DNA from: Alteraurantiacibacter aestuarii
GTDB lineage: Bacteria; Pseudomonadota; Alphaproteobacteria; Sphingomonadales; Sphingomonadaceae
Direction of reading: 5' to 3'
Assembly (NCBI RefSeq): GCF_009827405.1
Contig: NZ_WTYY01000001.1
Location: forward strand, 186,001-250,000
DNA: 64,000 nucleotides
Program-made: the position numbers and the translations under genes
In this document: one piece after another, positions 42,104 through 50,860 of the stretch
Position numbering within the stretch: the stretch's first letter is position 1
Layout: every line of letters begins with the position of its first letter
The notes under the pieces: generated by a model
Databases searched by the model: none
What the model was told of the DNA's origin: nothing
The model's input: the letters and a program-made list of their open reading frames with translations, nothing else

Positions 42104-45100
42104 ATGACCCGCATTGCCAGCCACACAATTTCCGCCAGCAAGTCCGCGAAACTGCTTCTCCTGTCCGCTTCAGTGCTGGCCATCGCCAGCGTTCCTGCCG
42201 AAGCGGCGGACGTGCTCTTCGCCAGCAATGGCACCACCACCGTCGAAGAGGGCCGCCCCTTCACCAATGGCGCGCAGGTGCTGCAGATCAGGCTTGAGAA
42301 CGGCGCCACGCTGTCCTTTACCCAAGGTGCCGAGTTCACCCTCAACTCCGATGGATCGGTAAACCTGGCCAAGGGCGGCGTGACGGTTGCCGGCGCGGGT
42401 AATTCCCAGACGACGATCCACATGCCCGAGGGCGTGAATGGCACGGTGGGCGGCACGGGAAATGCCGCCACATTCGAAGTCTCAGAAACCGGAAGTACCA
42501 GCGGCCATACGCTGACCGGCACCTCCACCATCATGCGCGGGCGGGAAGACCGGAGCTTTTCCGAGGGGCAGATGTGGGCCAGTTCCGGCCGCAACGGCAT
42601 TCGCCGCGTGATGGCGCGCGGGCCCCAGAATACTCCGCAGGCGCGTGAACCGCAGGTGGCGGATGTGGACACTGGCGGACCCCTGGCTGCGGCGCAGAAT
42701 GGCCAGCCGGTTTCGCTGGGTGATGCGCTGGCATCCGCCGGTGCTTCGGCAGATATCATCGGCGCGGCTCGGCGCGTGGAGGCCGCCAATGGCAATCCGC
42801 AGCTGGAAACCTATCCGGTGGGCGATCTGGCCTTGCTGGTGGCGCTGGCTGCCGATTTGCAGAATGCCTATGGCGGCGCGCCTTTCCAGGCGGCGCAGGC
42901 CGATATCATCCGCACTTATCTGGGCTTTCTGGCGAATGGCGGATCGGGTGCCAACTTCCTGACCGCCTATTCCGGCTTCCTGACTCAATATCTGGATCTG
43001 GTCCGCGTGGGCGGCCTGCCTTCCAGCTTCGATGCTGCTGCGCTTACCGATATCAACGCCTTCCTTGCCTATCAGGGCAATCTGGGTGCGCTGGCCAACC
43101 TTTCGGCACAGGATCAGGCGCTGGCGCAGGCCTATCTCGCCTTCCTGCAAGGGGGCGGCAACGGGGACCTGTTCGCGGCCCAGTTCACCGATCTGATCGA
43201 GGCCTATTTCGCCTTCGTTCGCGGCGGCGGAAACCCGCTGGAGTTTACCGGCGCATCACAGGAAGTCGTCGATGCCTATATCGCATTTCTTTCACAAAGC
43301 GGCCTGTCCGGGCAGCTTTCGGCAGACAACCAGACGCTGATACAGGCTTACCTGACCAGCGGCGGTTTCAACTTCGCCGCGCAATATGCCGCAGCGCTTG
43401 AAGCCTATTTCGCCTTCCTCCAGCAGGGCAACCTGCCCAGCCAGTATGCCGATCTGGATGCCGGCGTGGTGCAGGCCTATCTCGAAGCGCTGCAGGCATC
43501 GGGCCTGTTTGACCAGTTGCTGGGCCAGCAGGCGCAGTTCTATGCCAATTACCTCGCCTTCCTGCAGGGTGGCGGCAATCCGGACTTGTTTGCCGGTCTT
43601 CCCAATGCCGACCTGGTGCCCTTTGCCGATGCGCTGAATGACTATGCGGCGTTTCTGGCGGGCGGTGGCCTGCCCAGCAATTATGATGCAGCAACGCTGG
43701 AGCTGCTCGCCTCCTACCTCTCCGCCATTGATAATGCCGGACAGCTGACAAATCTGCTGGGTGGCAACAGCAGCCTGCTCGATGCCTATTTCACCTATCT
43801 GGCGGGCGGCGCGAATGCCGATCTGTTCGGCGGCTTGCCGATCTATGCCAGTTATGGCGCGGCGCTGCAGGCCTATTACACCTATCTTGCAGGCGGCGGA
43901 CTGCCGGCCAATTATTCCGCACTGACGCAGCAGCAGATAACCAACTATCTTGCGGCACTTTCGGCTGCGGGCGGATTTGCCACGCAGCTGGGCGATCTGA
44001 GCGACTTCTTCACCGCCTATTACGCCTTTGTCTCAACCGGCGGCACCCCGGCACAATTCAGTGGGCTGCCGCTCTATGCCAATTATGTTTCGGCGTTGAA
44101 TGCCTATTACGCCTTCCTTGCAGGCGGTGGTCTTCCGGGTGACTATACCGCGCTGACACAGCAGCAGATATCGAACTATCTGGCCGCGCTTGCTTCAGCA
44201 GGCGGTTTTGGCGCCTTTGCCAATCTCAACGGCTTCTTCACCTCTTACTATGCCTTCGTGCAGGGTGGCGGCGATCCGGCTGATTTCAGCGGACTGCCGG
44301 TCTATGCAGATTATCTGACGGCGATCAGCCAGTACTACGCCTATTTGGCGGGCGGCGGCGTGCCGAGCGCCTACACCGCGCTAACCCAGCAGCAGATCCA
44401 GGCCTATCTGCAGGCACTGGCCGATTCCGGGCTGCTGACCATCAACTTCTCCGGCGACATCCTCAGCTTCTACACCAACTATCTCGCTTACCTTGCAGGC
44501 GGCGGCGTGGCTGACAATTTCGGCGGATTGCCGGGAGCAGGTTCGGGTGGCGGTTCGGGGTCCACTGCAACCCAGCTCGCGGGCGCCAATGTCTGGCTGT
44601 ATGATGTCGGTCGCGCTTTCCGGGGTACGGCATCCACTGCCGATGTGACGGTAGATGGCCAGATCACGCGGACCGTTACCGGTTCCACGGTGAATGACTT
44701 TACCGGCGGAAACCGCACTCTGCGAGAATTTGGCCGGGTCGGCAATATCGTGGCCTGGACACGCTATGAACGCGGACTTGTGGGCGGCAATGCGAACTTC
44801 AACGAGCATTTGCTGGTAGGTGCTCCGGCGACCAATCTGCCCGCCAGCGGCAAGGTAAACTACCGCCTTGTGGGCGGCACCGCGCCTACCGATGCGCTGG
44901 CCACGGCAGGTTCCAGCGGTTCCTTCAGCGGATCGCTGGCTGTCGCCTTTGGTGCCACGCCGACGGTCGGCATATCATTCGATGTCTATAGCGGAACGCT
45001 GGGCTGGCATGCCCAGACCGCTGGCGGCGCGGCTGACCCCACCAATGGCGGTGCGCAGGTCGGTTCAGACGGCAGGTTCACCACCAGCCTGCAGACCACC

Positions 45101-47827
45101 GGACTGATCGGCGGTGCCTGCGCGCTGAGCGGCTGTACATCCGGTGCGCATGGCGGTCTGTTTGGCGATGGCGCAAGCAATGTCGGTATTGAGTATTTCA
45201 TCGCCGATTCCACCACCGGCGGCATCCAGAACGTCAACGGCGTGGCCATATTCGGCACCACCGGGACCGAGCTGGCGCAGATCGGCACTACTCCCACTCC
45301 GCCCGTGACAACCACCGTGGTTCAGAACCAGAGCTTTGCCTATGCCAACCCGCTGATCGGCGATGATGTCTATTCGCTGATCCCGGTGACTTATGACGCC
45401 AACGGATTTCCGGTTGGCTATCTGGCTTCGGCGGATGAGGGGCTGACCAGCGGAACCACAACCTTGCTCGACAGCGGCAAGGCGGGCGGAGTCATTTCCT
45501 GGGCGCGCTGGGCAAATGGCACACCGGGCGGCAAATATTACAACAGCGCCATTGAGCCTGTTGGTCCCAATGGCGGCTATCACGTGATCGCGGGCTCCGC
45601 GCTGACCAATATGCCGGCGAGCGGCGCGGTGGCGTATGATCTGATCGGATTCACCACTCCCACACGCCACAATGAAAGCACCAGCACAGGCTCTGTAACG
45701 GGCGGCGCGGCTGTGGTGTTCGGCGTAAATCCGGTGGCGGCGCTTGATCTGACTGTGGTCAGCGGATCGGACAGCTTCAACCTGTTCACCTCTGGCAAGC
45801 TGACCGATCCGACACAAAGCACGCTGGCGATCCGGGCCAATGGCTCATTCGAGACGCTGGGGGTCGGGGCAAGTCAGGGAGCGGTTTCAATCGCGTCTGC
45901 TTCGGCGTTCTGCACCTCTGGCTGCAACACATTTGTGGAGGGTTTTCTGGCAGGCGACGGGGCGAGCCACATGGGTCTCGCCTATTCGATCCGATCCAAT
46001 ACCGTGCCCAACCAGTTTATTGACGGCAGCGCAGCCTTTGCTGCGGGCGCAGCGATTAATCTGGGCGGCGGTGGCGGCGCGACGGGCACGGCGGACGGTG
46101 TCGTCCCGACCAGCGCCACCGGCAAGTACATCGCTTATCAGGGAGCTGGCGGTGACAATAACGGGCCGGTGAGCAGCGTCACGGTGACCAGCGGAAAGTT
46201 TGTTTCCGCTGCCGGCATTGGCAATGGCGCAGCGATCAGCATCACCACCAATGGCAATAGCGTTACTGAAACCGATGGCGATCAGGGCGTGATCGGCTGG
46301 CAGCGCAGTGAGAATGTGGGGGTCGACTATCGCTCCTCCAGTGGTCAGGGCCTGTCAGCCAGCGCTTTTGCCGGCCAGTCATGGCACACGGTCTGGGGCA
46401 CGCCTCTGGTCAATCTTCCCACCAGTGGCCTGATCAATTACGAACTCATCGGGTCAACCAAGGCCACGCAAACCAATGCGCAAGGTGGGCTCGGCTCATT
46501 CACCGGAGCGTTGGCGGTGGATTTCGGCACGCTCAAGGTTGGCCTTGATGCCAGTGTCGCCTTTGGCGGCAACACCTATGCCTTTGCAAGCGCAGGCGGG
46601 GTCACCGCGCCGAGCATGTCGCTCACCGATGATGGCTTTGGCGGGCGGCGATTTGGCTCGAACCTGACGACCACGGCCAACGGCACCACCAGTGTCACGC
46701 GCGGAACATATGTGCAGGGCTTCCTTGCCGGCGACGGCGCAAGCCACGCCGGTCTGACCTATTCGATCAAGACGAGTTCCAGCAACGCCATTCAGGGCGC
46801 GGCGACCTTCCGTGCGACAGGAAGCGGGACCGGTGGCGGAACTGGCGGTGGCAACACCACCTCCAACTTCACCGGCACGCGCGACGGGATCGTCTATTAC
46901 ACCTATACCAACGGCTCGCTGGCGAATGGCTTTGGCGGCAGTGCAACCTTTGCCAATGGTGCGGTGACAGGCCTCAGTTCGATCTTTGGCACGATTTCGT
47001 CCAATGGCGCACAAATCGTCGAAGCAGGCGATGTCGGGGATCTGGCCTGGGCCCGCTGGACGGGCGGCACGGTGGTGGCAACCGGTGTTTTGGGCGGATC
47101 GACGGTGATCGGCGCAAATGGTGGCTATCATGTGTTTGCCGGCAAGACTTCCACCAGCCTGCCTGCCAGCGGCACGGTGAATTACTCCCTGATCGCAACC
47201 ACCTCGGCAACTGACAATAAGGGCTCAACTCCGGGCACAATTTCGGGTGACCTGGCTATTGCTTTCGGTTCTACTGCCAAGGTCGGGTATAATATGCAGA
47301 TCGCCGTTGGTGGGCGTAGCTGGGGCGTGGAAACGGCCGGCGGAGTGGCCAATCCCTCAGCCAGTCAGGTGAACCTCGTAACCGGAACCGGAATTGCTAC
47401 ATTCTCCGGGCAATTTCTGAACACGGTAGGCCAAGTTACCGCTACCGGCGGGGCATGCGCGGGGAGTTGTTCCGTCAGTGTCGGCGGTTCGCTCTATGGT
47501 GCAAATGGCGCTTTTGCCGGGGTCGCTGTCAACGTGACCGATTCCAGCGTCACCAATGGTGTGATAACCGCCAGCGGCCTGGCGATCTTCAGCGCCGATG
47601 CTCCGGCCTCGGGCGGCCTTGCGCCATCCACGACCGGGACCACCCAGGCATCGCTTGCCTCCGTCACCGACTGGGATCGCTGGGAAGTCAATTCGGGCAG
47701 CATCAACGCCGGCAGCGACATGGCGATGTTGGCACCGGGAATGGAAGCGCTGGCGATGCGCGGCATCCAGTTCTCGGCCGAGCAGCTGGCCCAGCTTGAG
47801 GCCTATCAGGCAGCCGCCATGCGCTGA
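42104..47827 (+). CDS. giant repeat protein with FecR-like domain and four TbpB-like barrels (candidate type XI cargo)
   Basis: 1907 residues. Residues 1-35 form a Sec signal peptide ending PAEAA with no lipobox Cys. Residues 37-145 are FecR-like (ASNGTTTVEEGRPF, LENGATLSFTQGAEFTL). A Gln/Asp-rich linker leads to a repeat region (271-806) with 15 copies of an aromatic/Gly motif, such as YLAFLQGGGNPDLF. Four barrel-like domains follow, at about 822-1052, 1070-1317, 1328-1573 and 1585-1831. Each has a block like TNLPASGKVNYRLVGG and one like GDGASHMGLAYSI, the pattern of TbpB/Slam-cargo barrels. The C-terminal tail (1856-1907) ends AQLEAYQAAAMR. The Slam-like gene upstream, the leader and the barrels suggest a surface or released protein; its ligand is unknown. 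Confidence 0.85.
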   Translation: MTRIASHTISASKSAKLLLLSASVLAIASVPAEAADVLFASNGTTTVEEGRPFTNGAQVLQIRLENGATLSFTQGAEFTLNSDGSVNLAKGGVTVAGAGNSQTTIHMPEGVNGTVGGTGNAATFEVSETGSTSGHTLTGTSTIMRGREDRSFSEGQMWASSGRNGIRRVMARGPQNTPQAREPQVADVDTGGPLAAAQNGQPVSLGDALASAGASADIIGAARRVEAANGNPQLETYPVGDLALLVALAADLQNAYGGAPFQAAQADIIRTYLGFLANGGSGANFLTAYSGFLTQYLDLVRVGGLPSSFDAAALTDINAFLAYQGNLGALANLSAQDQALAQAYLAFLQGGGNGDLFAAQFTDLIEAYFAFVRGGGNPLEFTGASQEVVDAYIAFLSQSGLSGQLSADNQTLIQAYLTSGGFNFAAQYAAALEAYFAFLQQGNLPSQYADLDAGVVQAYLEALQASGLFDQLLGQQAQFYANYLAFLQGGGNPDLFAGLPNADLVPFADALNDYAAFLAGGGLPSNYDAATLELLASYLSAIDNAGQLTNLLGGNSSLLDAYFTYLAGGANADLFGGLPIYASYGAALQAYYTYLAGGGLPANYSALTQQQITNYLAALSAAGGFATQLGDLSDFFTAYYAFVSTGGTPAQFSGLPLYANYVSALNAYYAFLAGGGLPGDYTALTQQQISNYLAALASAGGFGAFANLNGFFTSYYAFVQGGGDPADFSGLPVYADYLTAISQYYAYLAGGGVPSAYTALTQQQIQAYLQALADSGLLTINFSGDILSFYTNYLAYLAGGGVADNFGGLPGAGSGGGSGSTATQLAGANVWLYDVGRAFRGTASTADVTVDGQITRTVTGSTVNDFTGGNRTLREFGRVGNIVAWTRYERGLVGGNANFNEHLLVGAPATNLPASGKVNYRLVGGTAPTDALATAGSSGSFSGSLAVAFGATPTVGISFDVYSGTLGWHAQTAGGAADPTNGGAQVGSDGRFTTSLQTTGLIGGACALSGCTSGAHGGLFGDGASNVGIEYFIADSTTGGIQNVNGVAIFGTTGTELAQIGTTPTPPVTTTVVQNQSFAYANPLIGDDVYSLIPVTYDANGFPVGYLASADEGLTSGTTTLLDSGKAGGVISWARWANGTPGGKYYNSAIEPVGPNGGYHVIAGSALTNMPASGAVAYDLIGFTTPTRHNESTSTGSVTGGAAVVFGVNPVAALDLTVVSGSDSFNLFTSGKLTDPTQSTLAIRANGSFETLGVGASQGAVSIASASAFCTSGCNTFVEGFLAGDGASHMGLAYSIRSNTVPNQFIDGSAAFAAGAAINLGGGGGATGTADGVVPTSATGKYIAYQGAGGDNNGPVSSVTVTSGKFVSAAGIGNGAAISITTNGNSVTETDGDQGVIGWQRSENVGVDYRSSSGQGLSASAFAGQSWHTVWGTPLVNLPTSGLINYELIGSTKATQTNAQGGLGSFTGALAVDFGTLKVGLDASVAFGGNTYAFASAGGVTAPSMSLTDDGFGGRRFGSNLTTTANGTTSVTRGTYVQGFLAGDGASHAGLTYSIKTSSSNAIQGAATFRATGSGTGGGTGGGNTTSNFTGTRDGIVYYTYTNGSLANGFGGSATFANGAVTGLSSIFGTISSNGAQIVEAGDVGDLAWARWTGGTVVATGVLGGSTVIGANGGYHVFAGKTSTSLPASGTVNYSLIATTSATDNKGSTPGTISGDLAIAFGSTAKVGYNMQIAVGGRSWGVETAGGVANPSASQVNLVTGTGIATFSGQFLNTVGQVTATGGACAGSCSVSVGGSLYGANGAFAGVAVNVTDSSVTNGVITASGLAIFSADAPASGGLAPSTTGTTQASLASVTDWDRWEVNSGSINAGSDMAMLAPGMEALAMRGIQFSAEQLAQLEAYQAAAMR
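42914..44521 (+). repeat. coding repeats: 15 aromatic-glycine motifs with a 77-residue (about 231-nt) period
   Basis: The motif Y-x-x-[FY]-[LV]-x-x-x-G-x-x-x-x-[FY] recurs at residues 272, 296, 344, 368, 435, 483, 514, 562, 591, 639, 668, 715, 744 and 793, plus a weaker copy at 392. In the C-terminal half it alternates at 29 and 47-48 residues, giving a 76-78-residue unit. Each unit also carries a YxALTQQQIxxYLxAL helix, and the last three units are the most alike. Confidence 0.85.
44567..47596 (+). repeat. four tandem TbpB-like barrel domains within the giant protein
   Basis: The blocks at residues 910, 1168, 1436 and 1684 ([TV][NS][LM]P[AT]SG...Y.L) and at 1021, 1284, 1543 and 1799 (GDGAS..G...I, relaxed in the fourth) mark four domains of 245-258 residues. 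Cys pairs occur in domain 1 (1006/1011), domain 2 (1270/1274) and domain 4 (1785/1789) but not in domain 3. Confidence 0.75.
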
Positions 47828-47922
47828 CCGCGCGCAAAGCAAAACGCTTCGTGCGCGGACCGGCAAGGGGAAGCTGGCCGCGCGCAATCAGGGCCGGTCC
47901 GACCATTCAGGTCGGGCCGGCC
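47828..47922. terminator. two hairpins between the giant gene and the convergent lipoprotein gene
   Basis: The first (47828-47858) starts right after the stop codon; CCGCGCGCAAAGC pairs with GCTTCGTGCGCGG with two mismatches. The second (47892-47922) pairs GGCCGGTCCGACC with GGTCGGGCCGGCC, one G-U, 5-nt loop. Neither has a clear U-tract, so factor-independent termination is only probable. Confidence 0.5.
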
Positions 47923-47969
47923 ATTGCCTTGTATAGAACAGCGATGTCAGAAGGAGATGGAGCGCGCGC

Positions 47970-48533
47970 TCAGCGGAAGACGAGGTAGATGCTGGTCGCT
48001 TCGGTGCCGCGGTTTTCCAGCTCTATGGAAAAGCGCTCGGTAAAGATCGGCAGCCAGCTGCAATTTGCCCGCGGGGCCAGTGGCCGGGCGCAAATGGCCT
48101 CTTCGCGCGGGTTGCTGATCTCCAGCGCCACATTGCTGCCGCTGCTTGCCTGCGCGGCAATATCGGCGCGTTCACCGGCGTAGAATATCTGTTCGATCCG
48201 CACGCTCTCGCCCGCTTCCAGCCGTGCGCGGCGATAGGCCGGGCCCAGCGTGCGGCCACGGAATGGAGTGGCTGAAGATGGCTGGTACTGCGCCCGCCAT
48301 TCACTCAGCGGATCATCCGTGGCGCCATCCATCAGCGCAACATTCATGGTGTTGAGCCGGTCCACCAGCGGAGCGCGCTCACGCTTGTTCCGGGCGGATT
48401 CGGCAGCCACCAGCAGCGCTGCGGTATCGCTCAGCACATCGCCGGTCGGCTCGACTGCGGCCAGATCGCGATCGCCCGCGCCAACGCAGCCTGCCAGCGA
48501 CACAATCAACAGCAGCGTACAGGGCCGTTTCAT
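47970..48533 (-). CDS. lipoprotein of unknown function in a two-component operon
   Basis: A 187-residue protein with a lipoprotein leader, lipobox SLAGC (MKRPCTLLLIVSLAGC). The mature part has a helical N-terminal segment (about 30-75). A beta-rich C-terminal half follows (LGPAYRRARLEAGESVRIEQ, then NCSWLPIFTERFSIELENRG), with two Cys that could bridge. No family recognised. It starts in an ATGA overlap with the histidine-kinase stop, so it is co-translated with the kinase; a sensing or output accessory role is possible. It is not preceded by any other ribosome site than GGAG about 10 nt upstream. Confidence 0.8.
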   Translation of the reverse strand: MKRPCTLLLIVSLAGCVGAGDRDLAAVEPTGDVLSDTAALLVAAESARNKRERAPLVDRLNTMNVALMDGATDDPLSEWRAQYQPSSATPFRGRTLGPAYRRARLEAGESVRIEQIFYAGERADIAAQASSGSNVALEISNPREEAICARPLAPRANCSWLPIFTERFSIELENRGTEATSIYLVFR

Positions 48534-49933
48534 GCTTTCACTTCTCCACTGGTCCACATGGCGTGAGGCTTGATTACGAAATGAGCGCCTTTCTGGCTGG
48601 CGACAAGGCCAATTCCCATGCCGTGGCGCATGGCGATGGCACGCGCCAGCGCCAAGCCCAGGCCGTGGCTGTTCTTGCCCTGCACGTGATGGCCGGTGCG
48701 AAAACGTTCGAATACCAGCGGGCGCAGCGCTTCATCGATCCCCGGCCCGTCATCGCGCACTTCGATCACCGGCCCATCGGCGATGGACAGGGTAACCTGC
48801 CCGCCGCGCGGCACATATTTGAGCGCATTGTCGAGCAGGTTGGAGATCAGGCGGGTGAGCTGCATCGGCTCGCCCAGAATATGCACTTTGGGTTCAATGA
48901 AGCTGCGCAGCGAGATGCCGGCTTCTTCCGCACTGCCATCGTAAAGCTCCACCAGATTGCTGGCGAGGGCCGAGAGATCGACATCCTCCAGCCCGACAAG
49001 ATCGCCCACCCGGCTTTCGCTGGCGGCGATGTCGAGCAGGGAATCGAGCATGGTGACGACCGATTTGATGTCCTGTCGCCCCTGTTCGATCATGGCCGGG
49101 TCCACCCCTTCGGGCAGGCTGCGCATGGCATTGACCAGTCGGTTGTCCAGATGGGTCAGCGGGGTGCGAATTTCATGGGCGATGTGATCGGACATGTGCC
49201 GGTGCGTTCGCGCCAGTCCGGCACTGCGACCAATGGCCCGCGTGCTGAGATATGCCAGTTCACCGACCTCATCATCAAACTGGCTATCGGGCAGATCCAC
49301 ATCGCGGCCATGCTCAGCCGCGCGAAAAGCGCTGGAAATGGCGATGATGCGCTGGCGCAGCTTGGCAACGGCATTCCGGCCGATCAGCCATACGGCCAGC
49401 ACGATGACCGCTGCCGTGCCCAGGAACACCGCCACCAGCCGCAGCAGCGCAGTGCTGTCACGCTCATAGGTGCGGGCCACCAGCAGATCGAGATCAGGGG
49501 AAAGCCGGGTAGCCCGGGCAAACACCTTTGTCCCGTCCACCAATGTCAGAAAACCCTGTTCGGACAGCCCCGCGCCCAGCGTCGGCCACTGCTTGATATT
49601 GCCCCCCAATATTGTCCCGTCAGGACGAACCAGCATATAGCGCGCCTGCCGCCCCTCCAGGCTTACCAGCGTGGATCGATCCTCCAGCCGCGCCAGCAGC
49701 TCCTCCTCGCCACTGCTGGCATAGATATCAACCAGGCCGGCAATGTCGGTATCTACAGTGGCGGAAAGCGATCGCTGTGTAGCGTTCCAGCTTTCCCACA
49801 TGGTCACGCCGAACAGTACCAACAGCGACACCAGCGCCAGCCCGATGGCACCGCGCACCAGCCGCGTGAAAATCGACCTGCCGGATTCGGGCCTGTCGAT
49901 GGTCGTTTCGAGTTTGGGCAGGGGTTCTTGCAT
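48530..49933 (-). CDS. sensor histidine kinase
   Basis: A 467-residue inner-membrane kinase. TM1 is at about 27-46 and TM2 at about 161-185, enclosing a periplasmic domain of about 115 residues. A HAMP-like linker leads to the phospho-acceptor His253 in SDHIAHEIRTPLTHL, and the ATPase domain carries the N box NLLDNALKYVP, DDGPGID and HGLGLALARAIAMRHG. It belongs to the EnvZ/QseC-like class. It should phosphorylate the OmpR-type regulator encoded 19 nt upstream and is followed by the lipoprotein gene. Confidence 0.94.
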   Translation of the reverse strand: MQEPLPKLETTIDRPESGRSIFTRLVRGAIGLALVSLLVLFGVTMWESWNATQRSLSATVDTDIAGLVDIYASSGEEELLARLEDRSTLVSLEGRQARYMLVRPDGTILGGNIKQWPTLGAGLSEQGFLTLVDGTKVFARATRLSPDLDLLVARTYERDSTALLRLVAVFLGTAAVIVLAVWLIGRNAVAKLRQRIIAISSAFRAAEHGRDVDLPDSQFDDEVGELAYLSTRAIGRSAGLARTHRHMSDHIAHEIRTPLTHLDNRLVNAMRSLPEGVDPAMIEQGRQDIKSVVTMLDSLLDIAASESRVGDLVGLEDVDLSALASNLVELYDGSAEEAGISLRSFIEPKVHILGEPMQLTRLISNLLDNALKYVPRGGQVTLSIADGPVIEVRDDGPGIDEALRPLVFERFRTGHHVQGKNSHGLGLALARAIAMRHGMGIGLVASQKGAHFVIKPHAMWTSGEVKA

Positions 49934-49952
49934 TGTTACTGTGCCAGCCAGA

Positions 49953-50645
49953 CTATTCGCCGCGCGTCAGCCGGTAACCGGTGCCCCAGATCGTTTCCAG
50001 CGCGGGTGCATCAAAGCCAGCCTCCAGCTTGCGCCGCAGCCGACCGATATTGACGTCCACCACATTGGTCTGGGGATCGAAATTCATCTTCCACACATCG
50101 CGCAGCAACATGTCCCGCGTCACCGTCTCCCCCGCGTTCTCCATGAAATAGCGGAACAGTTCGAATTCCTTGGGGCTGAGCGGGATGTGCACATTACGCC
50201 TGAAAGCGGTGCGCGCCTTCACATGGCATTCGAACTGGCCATAGATGATGATGGCAGAATGGGTGCGTCCCTCGGCGCGGCGAACCAGCGCCTTGAGCCG
50301 GGCCATCAGCTCATCAGGTTCATAGGGTTTGGCCAGGTAATCATCCACTCCGGCATCCAGGCCCTCAACCCGGTTGGCGGCGCGTCCCAGTGCGGACAGC
50401 ATCAGCACCGGCGCATCCACGCCGCTGGTTCGCAGGCGGGCGACAATTTCCAGCCCGTCCATATCGGGCAGCATGCGGTCCAGGATGATGGCATCGAATG
50501 GCTCCAGCGCGGCGCGGCGCAAGCCATCGGCCCCGCGCATTTCCCACACGACCTGGCTGCCCTGCCGCGCCAGCAGTGCCGTAAGGTCAGCCGCGGCATC
50601 GGCGTTGTCCTCAATATAGAGCAGCTTCAATCCCTGATCCTGCAT
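49953..50645 (-). CDS. OmpR/PhoB-family response regulator
   Basis: A 230-residue regulator. The receiver domain has acidic Glu12/Asp13 (YIEDN), phospho-acceptor Asp56 (IILDRMLPDMDG) and Lys106 (LAKPYEPDEL). A winged-helix DNA-binding domain follows, with LSPKEFELFRYFMENAGETV, VVDVNIGRLRRKLE and ETIWGTGYRL. It is first in the regulator-kinase-lipoprotein operon. A long inverted repeat lies 41 nt before its start. Confidence 0.95.
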   Translation of the reverse strand: MQDQGLKLLYIEDNADAAADLTALLARQGSQVVWEMRGADGLRRAALEPFDAIILDRMLPDMDGLEIVARLRTSGVDAPVLMLSALGRAANRVEGLDAGVDDYLAKPYEPDELMARLKALVRRAEGRTHSAIIIYGQFECHVKARTAFRRNVHIPLSPKEFELFRYFMENAGETVTRDMLLRDVWKMNFDPQTNVVDVNIGRLRRKLEAGFDAPALETIWGTGYRLTRGE

Positions 50646-50685
50646 AGCTTGGAGGCCTGCGCCAAAGCCTGTGTAATTGCCCCAC

Positions 50686-50718
50686 GGCGCATTGCCAAAG
50701 CATATTGGTCAATGCGCC
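50686..50718. promoter_or_regulatory. long inverted repeat between the response regulator and tonB-like genes
   Basis: GGCGCATTG-CCAA, six bases, TTGG-T-CAATGCGCC: 13 paired positions with one bulged T. It lies in the divergent 215-nt region and could be an operator, or a hairpin in the 5' leader of the response-regulator transcript. Confidence 0.45.
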
Positions 50719-50860
50719 ATCTCCCGCCTTACCCCTTTGGCAGGCATCGGTGTGGGACAGCCATTGTTCAGGTCATGACGAATGCTGTTAGAATTGCCAT
50801 TATGTGCCCGCAGGCGATAGGGTTTGGCATGGGCAGGTGATCTATGGCGATTTTCGAGCG

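Noticed and set aside
42170-42421. Short minus-strand frames within the giant gene
   Set aside because: Shadow frames without ribosome sites or motifs; the plus-strand frame is continuous over 1907 codons.
42914-44521. CRISPR-like array or mobile repeat
   Set aside because: The repeat is within one reading frame, has a codon-multiple period near 231 nt and diverged units, so it is a protein repeat.
50804-50860. Earlier start for the TonB-like gene
   Set aside because: The 19 extra residues do not form a membrane or signal segment and no ribosome site precedes them.
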